Assembly: GCF_003490595.1 (NCBI RefSeq)
Contig: NZ_QQGY01000002.1
Location: 124,001-188,000 of the forward strand
Source: Haemophilus haemolyticus_L
Lineage (GTDB): Bacteria > Pseudomonadota > Gammaproteobacteria > Enterobacterales > Pasteurellaceae
DNA length: 64,000 bases
Direction of reading: 5' to 3'
The notes under the pieces are model-generated. The model did not search any database, was not told where the DNA came from, and saw only the letters and a program-made list of their open reading frames with translations. Shown here one piece after another: positions 44,369 through 52,558 of this stretch (positions within the stretch are counted from its first letter, which is position 1; the number at the start of each line of letters is the position of its first letter). A program made the position numbers and the translations under genes.

Positions 44369-45877
44369 ATGTCAGAACAAGAAGTTAAAGAATTAGATCT
44401 CAGTGGCGAAATGCTCGTTCGTCGTGAAAAATTAGCCGCATTACGTGCAAAAGGTAATGCCTTTCCAAATAAGTTTCGTCGTGATGCTCTCGCACAAGAT
44501 TTGCACAATCAATATGATGCAGAAGACGGTGAAATCTTAAAAGAGAAAAACGTTGAAGTACAAGTTGCTGGCCGTATTATGACTCGCCGTGCAATGGGTA
44601 AGGCGACGTTTATCACCATTCAAGATATGAGCGGTAAAATCCAGCTTTATGTTGCACGCGATAATTTGCCTGAAGGCGTTTATAAAGATGACGTTGGTAC
44701 TTGGGATTTAGGGGACATCGTTGGCGTTAAAGGCACTTTATTTAAAACAAAAACAGATGAACTCACAGTGAAAACCACTGAAGTTCAACTTTTAACTAAA
44801 GCACTTCGCCCATTACCAGACAAATTCCATGGTTTAACCGACCAAGAAGTTCGTTATCGCCAACGTTATTTAGATTTAATTTCTAACGAAGAATCTCGCC
44901 GCACTTTTATTATTCGTTCTAAAGTTGTCGCGGGGATTCGTGAATATTTCATTTCTAAAGGCTTTATGGAAGTGGAAACGCCAATGTTACAAGTGATTCC
45001 AGGCGGTGCATCTGCGCGTCCTTTCGTGACTCATCACAATGCATTAGATGTGGATATGTATTTACGTATCGCACCTGAACTTTATTTAAAACGCTTAGTC
45101 GTGGGTGGATTTGAACGAGTATTTGAATTAAACCGTAACTTCCGTAATGAAGGGGTTTCTGTTCGCCATAATCCAGAATTTACCATGCTTGAATACTACC
45201 AAGCTTATGCGGATTACCATGATTTAATGGATAACACCGAAGAACTTCTTCGTAAATTAGCGATTGATATTCTTGGTACTACCATTGTGAAATACGGCGA
45301 ATACGAATTTGATTTTGGTAAACCATTCGAACGTATTACGTTACACGATGCAACGATTAAATATGGTGCAGACAAAGGTATCGTAAAAGAAGATTTATAT
45401 GACTTTGATCGTGCAAAAGCCACGGCAGAACGCTTAGGTATTGAAGTACAAAAATCTTGGGGTTTAGGAAGCATTGTGAACGCAATCTTTGAAGAAGTAG
45501 CTGAACATCACTTAATTCAACCAACCTTCTTAATGGCTCACCCTGCGGAAATTTCGCCACTTGCACGTCGTAATGATGAAAATCCTGATGTAACAGATCG
45601 TTTTGAGCTCTTTATCGGTGGTCGTGAAATCGGTAATGGTTTCTCAGAATTGAACGACGCAGAAGACCAAAATGAACGTTTTGATGCACAAGTGGCTGCG
45701 AAAGAAGCGGGCGATGATGAAGCGATGTTTAAAGATGAAGACTTTGTTGTTGCGCTAGAACACGGTTTACCACCAACAGCCGGCGAAGGTTTAGGTATCG
45801 ACCGTCTAGCAATGCTTTATGCAAATGCACCATCAATTCGTGATGTGATCTTATTCCCTGCAATGCGTCAGAAATAA
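44369..45877 (+). CDS. lysS: Lysyl-tRNA synthetase (class II)
   Basis: It charges tRNA-Lys. 502 residues: N-terminal OB-fold anticodon-binding domain (VAGRIMTRRAMGKATFITIQD), then the class II catalytic core with motif 2 FRNEGVSVRHNPEFTMLE and motif 3 GEGLGIDRLAML. I chose the ATG at 44369 (MSEQEVKEL, preceded by AAAGG); an upstream in-frame start at 44318 would overlap the uptake sequence and fits no homologue. prfB-lysS order is as in E. coli. No uptake sequence inside. Confidence 0.98.
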   Translation: MSEQEVKELDLSGEMLVRREKLAALRAKGNAFPNKFRRDALAQDLHNQYDAEDGEILKEKNVEVQVAGRIMTRRAMGKATFITIQDMSGKIQLYVARDNLPEGVYKDDVGTWDLGDIVGVKGTLFKTKTDELTVKTTEVQLLTKALRPLPDKFHGLTDQEVRYRQRYLDLISNEESRRTFIIRSKVVAGIREYFISKGFMEVETPMLQVIPGGASARPFVTHHNALDVDMYLRIAPELYLKRLVVGGFERVFELNRNFRNEGVSVRHNPEFTMLEYYQAYADYHDLMDNTEELLRKLAIDILGTTIVKYGEYEFDFGKPFERITLHDATIKYGADKGIVKEDLYDFDRAKATAERLGIEVQKSWGLGSIVNAIFEEVAEHHLIQPTFLMAHPAEISPLARRNDENPDVTDRFELFIGGREIGNGFSELNDAEDQNERFDAQVAAKEAGDDEAMFKDEDFVVALEHGLPPTAGEGLGIDRLAMLYANAPSIRDVILFPAMRQK

Positions 45878-45890
45878 TAAAGATACAAAC

Positions 45891-45916
45891 AAAAGCCACC
45901 ATTTGGTGGCTTTTTA
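45891..45916. terminator. Terminator after lysS
   Basis: 10-bp stem AAAAGCCACC/GGTGGCTTTT with ATTT loop and following T, between convergent lysS and mdh. Confidence 0.9.
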
Positions 45917-45961
45917 TCGAAACATGAAAAAGGGAGCTAATGCTCACTTCTTTTTTAATGA

Positions 45962-46897
45962 TTAACCATTAATAAATTTTTCACCTAATTCAATATCTGC
46001 ACGTAAAGTCGGCAACATATTTTCTAAGGCTTGTTGTTCAAAATTGCTTAATGGGCCAATTGGTAAAATTTCTTCTACACCTTCTTTGCCTAAACGAACT
46101 GGTTGAGAGAAGAAACGAGCATATTTACCATCACCTTCAACATAAGTACATTCAACAACTGTCTCTCCGCTTAATCCTTTCACTAAAGAACGAGCAAAAC
46201 GCGCTGCAGCTTGCGCCATTGAAAGCGTTGCAGAACCACCACCCGCTTTTGCATTGACCACTTCTGTACCTGCATTTTGGATACGTTTTGTTAATGGTTC
46301 AATTTCATCTTCATTCCATTCAGCATATTGAACTTGAGAAAGTAATGGAAGAATAGTCACACCGGAGTGCCCACCAATAACAGGAACGCTCGTACGAGAA
46401 ACATTTAAACCTTTTAATTCAGCCACAAAAGTTTCAGAACGTAACACATCTAAAGTTGTCACACCAAATAATTTTCGTTTGTCGTAAACGCCTGCTTTTT
46501 TCAATACTTCTGCAGCAATCGCAACTGTTGTATTTACTGGGTTAGTGATGATACCAACACAAGCTTTCGGGCAAGTAGCCGCGACTTTTTCAATTAAACC
46601 ACGAACAATGCCTGCATTAATATTGAATAAATCTGAACGATCCATACCAGGTTTACGCGCAACACCAGCAGAAATTAATACAACATCCGCACCTTCAAGT
46701 GCTGGCGTTGGATCTTCACCAGAAAAACCTTTCACATTCACTGCAGTTGGAATATGGCTCACATCCACTGCAACACCTGGGGTCACAGGGGCAATGTCAT
46801 ATAATGCTAAATCTGAACCTGCAGGCAACTGAAGTTTTAGTAATAACGCTAATGCTTGACCAATACCGCCTGCGGCGCCTAATACTGCAACTTTCAT
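45962..46897 (-). CDS. mdh: NAD-dependent malate dehydrogenase
   Basis: It interconverts malate and oxaloacetate. 311 residues (E. coli 312): NAD-binding GAAGGIGQALALLL, substrate-binding arginines in ARKPGMDRSD, and the catalytic His in VIGGHSGVTILP. It is divergent from argR, as in E. coli, with a 206-bp shared regulatory gap. No uptake sequence inside. Confidence 0.98.
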   Translation of the reverse strand: MKVAVLGAAGGIGQALALLLKLQLPAGSDLALYDIAPVTPGVAVDVSHIPTAVNVKGFSGEDPTPALEGADVVLISAGVARKPGMDRSDLFNINAGIVRGLIEKVAATCPKACVGIITNPVNTTVAIAAEVLKKAGVYDKRKLFGVTTLDVLRSETFVAELKGLNVSRTSVPVIGGHSGVTILPLLSQVQYAEWNEDEIEPLTKRIQNAGTEVVNAKAGGGSATLSMAQAAARFARSLVKGLSGETVVECTYVEGDGKYARFFSQPVRLGKEGVEEILPIGPLSNFEQQALENMLPTLRADIELGEKFING

Positions 46898-47052
46898 AAA
46901 TACTCCTTATGTGTTAGTTAATTTAAGATGACCTGATTTTAAAATTTTCATCTTACAATTACAAACAGAGAAATATCATTCTATGATCTAGTTCACATTT
47001 CTGAGGTAATTTTTTCCTTCTCTTTGCTTTTATTCACATTCAAGTTGATGAA

Positions 47053-47070
47053 AATGAATTTTTATGCAAT
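47053..47070 (+). promoter_or_regulatory. Putative ARG box upstream of argR
   Basis: AATGAATTTTTATGCAAT matches the ArgR consensus core TGAATWWWWATTCA with one mismatch. It lies about 34 bases before the argR ATG. A second box at the usual 3-bp spacing (47074-47091) is recognisable only weakly. It suggests autoregulation. Confidence 0.5.
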
Positions 47071-47103
47071 TCTTATGCAAATTTTTGACTATTGAAAAAT
47101 AAA

Positions 47104-47559
47104 ATGACTGACAATTTAACTCGCGCTTTTAAAGAATTACTCAATCAAGAACGCTTTGGCTCTCAAAGTGAGATTGTCGATGCCTTAAAAAAACAAGGCT
47201 TTACAGGCATTAATCAATCAAAAATATCAAGAATGCTCACCAAATTTGGCGCTGTTCGCACCCGTAATACCAAAATGGAAATGGTCTATTGCTTACCAAG
47301 TGAATTAAGTGTTCCTAATACCAGTAGCCCATTAAAAAATCTTGTATTAGATGTTGATTACAATGACATGTTAATTGTCATTAAAACTTCTCCGGGTGCG
47401 GCACAACTCATCGCTCGATTACTCGATTCAATTGGAAAATCAGAAGGCATCTTAGGCACTATCGCAGGCGATGACACAATTTTTATCACACCAACGCGTG
47501 GTACAAAAATTGTCGATTTACTCAAAAATGTCCAACGTTTATTTGAAAACGCGTTGTAA
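47104..47559 (+). CDS. argR: Arginine repressor ArgR
   Basis: Hexameric arginine-responsive DNA-binding protein. 151 residues: winged-helix N-terminal domain (INQSKISRMLTKFGAVRTRN) and C-terminal arginine-binding/oligomerisation domain (TSPGAAQLIARLLD, GTIAGDDTIF). I prefer ATG 47104 (MTDNLTRAFKELL), which fits the family, over an upstream TTG at 47092. The last base of its stop is the first base of the next gene's ATG (TAATG). Confidence 0.96.
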   Translation: MTDNLTRAFKELLNQERFGSQSEIVDALKKQGFTGINQSKISRMLTKFGAVRTRNTKMEMVYCLPSELSVPNTSSPLKNLVLDVDYNDMLIVIKTSPGAAQLIARLLDSIGKSEGILGTIAGDDTIFITPTRGTKIVDLLKNVQRLFENAL

Positions 47560-48449
47560 TGAACATTTTATTAACTGGAGGCACTGGGCTTATCGGCAAA
47601 GCACTTGTTGAACAACTCTGCTTACGCAATGAACAAGTGACGATCTTAACGCGCTCAAGTACGCCGCAAACTATCTCAAAGCCAAAAAACATCAAATTTA
47701 TTACCGCACTTTCCCAACTAGATTTACAAGAACAGTTTGATGCTATCATCAATCTTGCTGGCGAGCCGATTTTTCATAAAGCTTGGACGACAAAGCAAAA
47801 ATCTATTTTACGAGAAAGTCGTTTAAGCCTAACTACTCAACTAGTAAAATTCATTAATCAATATCAACAATACCCTATTTTTATTTCAGGTTCAGCGACT
47901 GGAATTTATGGCGATCAAGACGAACAAAAAATTACCGAAATAAGCAAAACAGCAAAAACCTTCACCGCTCAATTATGTCAAGATTGGGAAAATATTGCGC
48001 GACAAGCTGATGCAAGAGTTTGTTTGATTCGAACAGGCATGGTCTTTTCTAAGAAAGGAGGCGCACTAGCTCAAATGTTGCCTCTATACAAATGGGGACT
48101 TGGCGGTAAACTGGGCAATGGAGAGCAATATTTCCCTTGGATTGCTTTAGAAGATATAGTAAATGGCATTTTATTTTTACTCGATCATTCCGAATGCCAA
48201 GGCTCATTTAACTTCACTGCCCCTAATCCCATAAAACAATATAAATTTAACCGCACTTTGGCTCAAATATTAAAACGTCCTGCCTTTGCAACCATTCCTA
48301 AATGGGTATTACATTTCATTCTTGGCGAAAGAGCGAATCTATTACTCGAAAGCCAAAATGTTGTGCCTGAAAAATTACTCAACGCCGGATTCCAATTTAA
48401 ATATTCTGATTGCGAAAACTATCTAAAAGATATCCTAAAAAACAAATAA
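47559..48449 (+). CDS. TIGR01777-family NAD(P)-dependent epimerase/dehydratase-like protein
   Basis: 296 residues, short-chain-dehydrogenase-related Rossmann protein like E. coli YfcH. N-terminal MNILLTGGTGLIGKALVEQL binds the nucleotide; ISGSATGIYGD includes the active-site Tyr region, and a DUF1731 C-terminal segment follows. Substrate unknown. Its start overlaps the argR stop by one base, so it is translationally coupled to the repressor. Uptake sequences at 47703 and 48250 are inside. Confidence 0.88.
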   Translation: MNILLTGGTGLIGKALVEQLCLRNEQVTILTRSSTPQTISKPKNIKFITALSQLDLQEQFDAIINLAGEPIFHKAWTTKQKSILRESRLSLTTQLVKFINQYQQYPIFISGSATGIYGDQDEQKITEISKTAKTFTAQLCQDWENIARQADARVCLIRTGMVFSKKGGALAQMLPLYKWGLGGKLGNGEQYFPWIALEDIVNGILFLLDHSECQGSFNFTAPNPIKQYKFNRTLAQILKRPAFATIPKWVLHFILGERANLLLESQNVVPEKLLNAGFQFKYSDCENYLKDILKNK

Positions 48450-48453
48450 AAAA

Positions 48454-48480
48454 ATCACCGCACTTTTTTAATGCGGTGAT
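48454..48480. terminator. Terminator built on an uptake sequence
   Basis: Stem ATCACCGCA/TGCGGTGAT with a 9-base loop and A/T runs on both sides, between convergent genes. The left arm contains a full uptake core (48457-48465); the right arm contains only part of one. Confidence 0.88.
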
Positions 48481-48515
48481 TTTTTATCAGACTAAATATC
48501 TCGCCTTATCGCCAT

Positions 48516-50033
48516 TTATTGTTCATTATAAATTTCAAGATTAGATGCTTGTTTTTCTCGTTTTTTCTTTGCACTATCGTTCCGTTGACTTGCGATTTTG
48601 TCCAAATATTCTGGCGTGATGTCACCTGTAATATATTCGCCTGTGAACACCGAACAATCAAATCCTTGAATAACTGGATTTTCCAATTGAACTGATTCAG
48701 TAAGTGCGGTCAGATCTTGGAAAATTAATTTGTCCACACCAATCAAATGTGCAATTTCATCAATATCTCGACCGTAAGCAATCAGTTCATCACTGCTCGG
48801 CATATCAATACCATATACATTCGGATAACGAATTTCTGGTGCAGCAGAGGCAAAATAAATTTTCTTCGCACCAGCTGCTCGAGCCATTTCAACGATTTGC
48901 TCAGAGGTTGTGCCGCGAACGATAGAATCATCCACCAATAAGATGTTTTTATCTTTAAATTCAGCTTTGATGGTATTCAATTTGCGACGAACAGAACTAA
49001 TACGCTGTGCTTGTCCTGGCATAATAAACGTACGACCAACATAGCGATTTTTCACAAATCCTTGGCGATAAGGTTTCCCTAGTACACGAGCTATTTGTAA
49101 CGCAATATCTGTGGAGGTTTCAGGAACGGGAATCACCACATCAATATTATCAATTTCATCCGCCCATTCTTTTGCAATTTTTTGTCCAAGTTTTTCGCCC
49201 ATATGAACACGTGCAGCATAAACAGAGACGCCATCAATTGTTGAATCTGGACGTGCAAAATAAACATACTCAAAAATACAAGGATTTAACACCGCACTTT
49301 CGGCGCATTGCTGCGAATAAAGCTCGCCATCAAACGTCACATAAACGGCTTCACCCGGGGCAATATCACGAACAAAGTCAAAACCCACAATATCTAAGGC
49401 TACTGTTTCAGAGGCAAACATATACTCAGTTTTGCCATTTTCTTCGCGTTTACCCAACACTAAAGGACGAATACCAAAAGGATCACGAAACGCAACCATG
49501 CCATACCCAATAATCATCGCTAAACAAGCATAAGCACCTCGCACATCGTTGTGAGTTTTACGAACGGCATAGAAAATATCTTGTGGGTCAAGGTGAGCTT
49601 GAGAAATATGATCGAGATGGTTAGCGAGAATATTAAGAAGAAGTTCGGAATCTGAATTCGTGTTTACATGGCGGCGGGCTGTTTTAAAGACTTTTTCTTT
49701 TAACTCCACTGAGTTGGTTAAGTTGCCGTTATGCACCAAAGTGACACCATAGGGGGAATTCACATAAAAAGGCTGCGCCTCTGAGACGCTAGAACTCCCC
49801 GCTGTAGGATAGCGAACATGCCCTAATCCAGCATTTCCTTGCAACCGTAGCATATGCTCTTGACGGAACACATCACTCACTAAACCATTAGCTTTACGTA
49901 AGCGAAAACGGTTTTCATCATCAACCGTCACTATGCCCGCAGCATCTTGCCCACGATGTTGCAAAAGAGTTAATGCTGCATAAATAGATTCATTAACCGG
50001 ACTTTGACTAACAATACCGACAATACCACACAT
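48516..50033 (-). CDS. purF: Amidophosphoribosyltransferase
   Basis: First committed step of purine synthesis: glutamine and PRPP to phosphoribosylamine. 505 residues: N-terminal Ntn glutaminase with catalytic Cys2 (MCGIVGIV) and HRGQDAAGI, then a PRPT domain with PRPP loop NILLVDDSIVRGTTSEQ. It follows cvpA by 10 bp, the same cvpA-purF pair as in E. coli. Uptake sequences at 48702 and 49291. Confidence 0.98.
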   Translation of the reverse strand: MCGIVGIVSQSPVNESIYAALTLLQHRGQDAAGIVTVDDENRFRLRKANGLVSDVFRQEHMLRLQGNAGLGHVRYPTAGSSSVSEAQPFYVNSPYGVTLVHNGNLTNSVELKEKVFKTARRHVNTNSDSELLLNILANHLDHISQAHLDPQDIFYAVRKTHNDVRGAYACLAMIIGYGMVAFRDPFGIRPLVLGKREENGKTEYMFASETVALDIVGFDFVRDIAPGEAVYVTFDGELYSQQCAESAVLNPCIFEYVYFARPDSTIDGVSVYAARVHMGEKLGQKIAKEWADEIDNIDVVIPVPETSTDIALQIARVLGKPYRQGFVKNRYVGRTFIMPGQAQRISSVRRKLNTIKAEFKDKNILLVDDSIVRGTTSEQIVEMARAAGAKKIYFASAAPEIRYPNVYGIDMPSSDELIAYGRDIDEIAHLIGVDKLIFQDLTALTESVQLENPVIQGFDCSVFTGEYITGDITPEYLDKIASQRNDSAKKKREKQASNLEIYNEQ

Positions 50034-50043
50034 TTTGTGTTCC

Positions 50044-50535
50044 TTATTGATTAAGCGTTGAATTTAAAAAACTTGAACTAGCCTGAAGTTGTTGAAAGAA
50101 CCATTCAATAATAAAACCAAAGTGCGGTATTAATTGAGATTCTTTCCACCAATCAGTTTGTTCAAAATTGGTGAAGGTATCCATGAAAAATAATAACGCA
50201 GCCACAATCAGTGCACCGCGCACTAAGCCAAAAGCCGCACCTAACACACGATCGGTGCCACTTAAACCCGTCTTATCTACTAATTGACTAATCACATAAT
50301 TTACTATGGCGCCCACAATTAAAGTCAGTACAAATAAAATCCCGATTGCGGTTCCATTACGAATATACATTGATTCAATTTGCGTAAGATAAGCGGCAAG
50401 ATAAGGATAGAACTGGCTTGCTACAATAAATGCCACAACCCAGCTACCGAGCGAAAGCACCTCGCGCACAAAACCGCGTAATAAACTGACAAGAATGGAA
50501 AAAGCGATAATGCCAATAATAATGTAATCGATCAT
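50044..50535 (-). CDS. cvpA: CvpA family inner-membrane protein
   Basis: 163 residues (E. coli 162) with four hydrophobic helices, starting MIDYIIIGIIAFSILVSLLRG; motif LSGTDRVLGAAFGLVRG is diagnostic. In E. coli it is needed for colicin V production and membrane homeostasis; the molecular role is unclear. I chose ATG 50535; an in-frame start at 50550 would add five residues. It lies upstream of purF in one unit. Confidence 0.92.
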   Translation of the reverse strand: MIDYIIIGIIAFSILVSLLRGFVREVLSLGSWVVAFIVASQFYPYLAAYLTQIESMYIRNGTAIGILFVLTLIVGAIVNYVISQLVDKTGLSGTDRVLGAAFGLVRGALIVAALLFFMDTFTNFEQTDWWKESQLIPHFGFIIEWFFQQLQASSSFLNSTLNQ

Positions 50536-50621
50536 TAAAAAATCTCTCAATGAAAAACGGCCGTTTAAAACGACCGAGGTATTCTACAAAAATAAAGCCA
50601 AAAAGAAAACGTTTGCGTAAA

Positions 50622-51065
50622 CTAAATTTCCTGCCAAAAAGCTCGTTCAAATTTGCTTTGAGCTTTCTTTAAGACTTCTGCTAAATGTTGGTATGTCGGT
50701 TGATCTTGCACAAGAGGCAAGGGTTCATGTCGTTGTTTTAAGCGTTCGCAAATATCATAAAACCATACCGCACTTTGATTTTCTAACGGCGTATTCGCAC
50801 GCTTACCAAGCCAATAAAGACCTTGAAAAGGAATAAGTAAGGCAAAAAGTGCGGTCAAAATTGCAATAGAAAAGGCCATCAAATCATTTCTTGCATAAAT
50901 CTGTTGCCACACCACTGCAAATACAGCAACAAAGGGCATGAATTTTTGTGCAAAATTCGTGGCTTTCATAATGCGGTTTTCTGGGAAAATAATCCCTAAC
51001 TTAGCCTCCTGCGGCCAAGTATTAAGATAAATTTGTCCCTGTTTTAAAATGGAAAAAAATGCCAT
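50622..51065 (-). CDS. yfbV: UPF0208 family membrane protein YfbV
   Basis: 147 residues with two central membrane helices (FMPFVAVFAVVWQQIYA; AFSIAILTALFALLIPFQGLYWLG). YfbV of E. coli insulates the chromosomal Ter macrodomain from its flanks; the same role here is only inferred. The ATG at 51065 has AAAGGTG upstream. It is divergent from ackA, as in E. coli. Uptake sequences at 50767 and 50847 inside. Confidence 0.9.
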   Translation of the reverse strand: MAFFSILKQGQIYLNTWPQEAKLGIIFPENRIMKATNFAQKFMPFVAVFAVVWQQIYARNDLMAFSIAILTALFALLIPFQGLYWLGKRANTPLENQSAVWFYDICERLKQRHEPLPLVQDQPTYQHLAEVLKKAQSKFERAFWQEI

Positions 51066-51195
51066 AAAAACACCTTTAAAAAACAACCGCACTTATCATA
51101 CCCCAGTTTGCCTGAAATTGTCACCTTACTGAAAAAGTTTAATTTTTCAAAAAGTTCCATAAATCCTTGTCTTTTTATGCTGAGATGAATTTATT

Positions 51196-51223
51196 TTGTT
51201 TATCAAAAGGTGTATCCTATGCT
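51196..51223 (+). promoter_or_regulatory. Possible ackA promoter
   Basis: TTGTTT (51196-51201), 16-bp spacer, TATGCT (51218-51223), about 60 bp before the ackA ATG. The same bases also contain a ribosome-binding-like AAAAGG and an ATG opening a 19-codon ORF (51219-51278), so the two readings compete. Confidence 0.35.
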
Positions 51224-51285
51224 AGATCTTTTCAGTCCATCTACAAGGTGGATTTCCATTAACTTTAATCAAATATAGGGTTCCC

Positions 51286-52491
51286 ATGTCAAAACTTGTT
51301 CTTATCCTTAACTGTGGTAGTTCTTCACTAAAATTTGCAATTCTTGATCCTGCAACAGGTGAAGAAAAATTATCCGGCTTAGCGGAAGCATTTTTCTTAC
51401 CAGAAGCGCGTATCAAATGGAAACTCAATGGTGAGAAAGGTAACGCAGATTTAGGCGCAGGCGCAGCGCATACTGAAGCGCTTAACTTTATCGCGTCTAA
51501 TATCATGACAGATGAGCTTAAAAACTCTATCGCGGCAATTGGTCACCGTATCGTACATGGTGGCGAAAAATACACCCAATCTGTTATCGTCACTGATGAA
51601 GTCGTTAAAGGTATTGAAGATGCTGCACAATTTGCGCCACTTCACAATCCAGCGCACTTAATCGGTATTCGCGAAGCATTCAACGCATTCCCGCACTTAA
51701 AAGATAAAAACGTGGTAGTTTTTGATACGGCATTCCACCAAACCATGCCTGAAGAAGCATTCCTTTATGCCCTTCCATACTCATTATATAAAGAACATGG
51801 CGTTCGTCGCTACGGTGCACACGGTACTAGCCACTACTTCGTTTCTCGTGAAGTCGCTGAATATGTAGGCAAACCGGCAGACCAAGTCAATACAATTATT
51901 TGTCACTTAGGTAACGGTGGTTCTATTTCTGTTGTGCGTAACGGTAAATGTATCGATACATCAATGGGCTTAACTCCGTTAGAAGGTTTAGTCATGGGCA
52001 CTCGTTGTGGTGATATCGACCCTGCAATCGTATTCTACCTATACAAAACTTTAGGTATGTCTATGGAACAAATCGAAGAGACTTTAGTGAAAAAATCTGG
52101 TCTTTTAGGTTTAACTGAAGTAACGAGCGACTGCCGTTATGCTGAAGATAACTATGATGACACATCTAAACCAGAAGCAAAACGCGCTTTAGATGTATAC
52201 AGCTATCGTTTAGCAAAATATATCGGTGCTTATATGGCTGTATTAGGTGATGATCACTTAGATGCAATTGCTTTCACTGGTGGTATCGGTGAGAACTCAG
52301 CACACGTTCGTGAATTAGCATTAAATCACTTGAAATTATTTGGTATTAAAGTGGATAACGAACGCAATCTTGCGGCACGTTTCGGTAAAGATGGCGTAAT
52401 CACCACTGATGATTCAGCATTTAAAGCGATTGTTCTTCCAACTAACGAAGAATTGGTTATCGCACAAGATACCGCAAAACTTTGTTTCTAA
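51286..52491 (+). CDS. ackA: Acetate kinase
   Basis: It makes acetate and ATP from acetyl phosphate. 401 residues of the ASKHA fold: NCGSSSLKFAI at the N-terminus, HRIVHGGEKY, the GAHGTSHYFVS segment with catalytic His and FTGGIGENSAHVRE. Followed by pta after 67 bp with a terminator-like hairpin between, the usual ackA-pta pair of overflow metabolism. No uptake sequence in ackA or pta. Confidence 0.98.
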   Translation: MSKLVLILNCGSSSLKFAILDPATGEEKLSGLAEAFFLPEARIKWKLNGEKGNADLGAGAAHTEALNFIASNIMTDELKNSIAAIGHRIVHGGEKYTQSVIVTDEVVKGIEDAAQFAPLHNPAHLIGIREAFNAFPHLKDKNVVVFDTAFHQTMPEEAFLYALPYSLYKEHGVRRYGAHGTSHYFVSREVAEYVGKPADQVNTIICHLGNGGSISVVRNGKCIDTSMGLTPLEGLVMGTRCGDIDPAIVFYLYKTLGMSMEQIEETLVKKSGLLGLTEVTSDCRYAEDNYDDTSKPEAKRALDVYSYRLAKYIGAYMAVLGDDHLDAIAFTGGIGENSAHVRELALNHLKLFGIKVDNERNLAARFGKDGVITTDDSAFKAIVLPTNEELVIAQDTAKLCF

Positions 52492-52503
52492 TTCAACGAC
52501 AAG

Positions 52504-52527
52504 CTGCCGAATTTTTCGGCAGTTTTT
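52504..52527 (+). terminator. Hairpin with T-run between ackA and pta
   Basis: Stem CTGCCGA/TCGGCAG with a 5-base loop followed by TTTTT. It probably ends part of the ackA transcripts, the rest reading into pta. Confidence 0.8.
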
Positions 52528-52558
52528 ATTTATAACATATACACATTAAGGTTTAACT

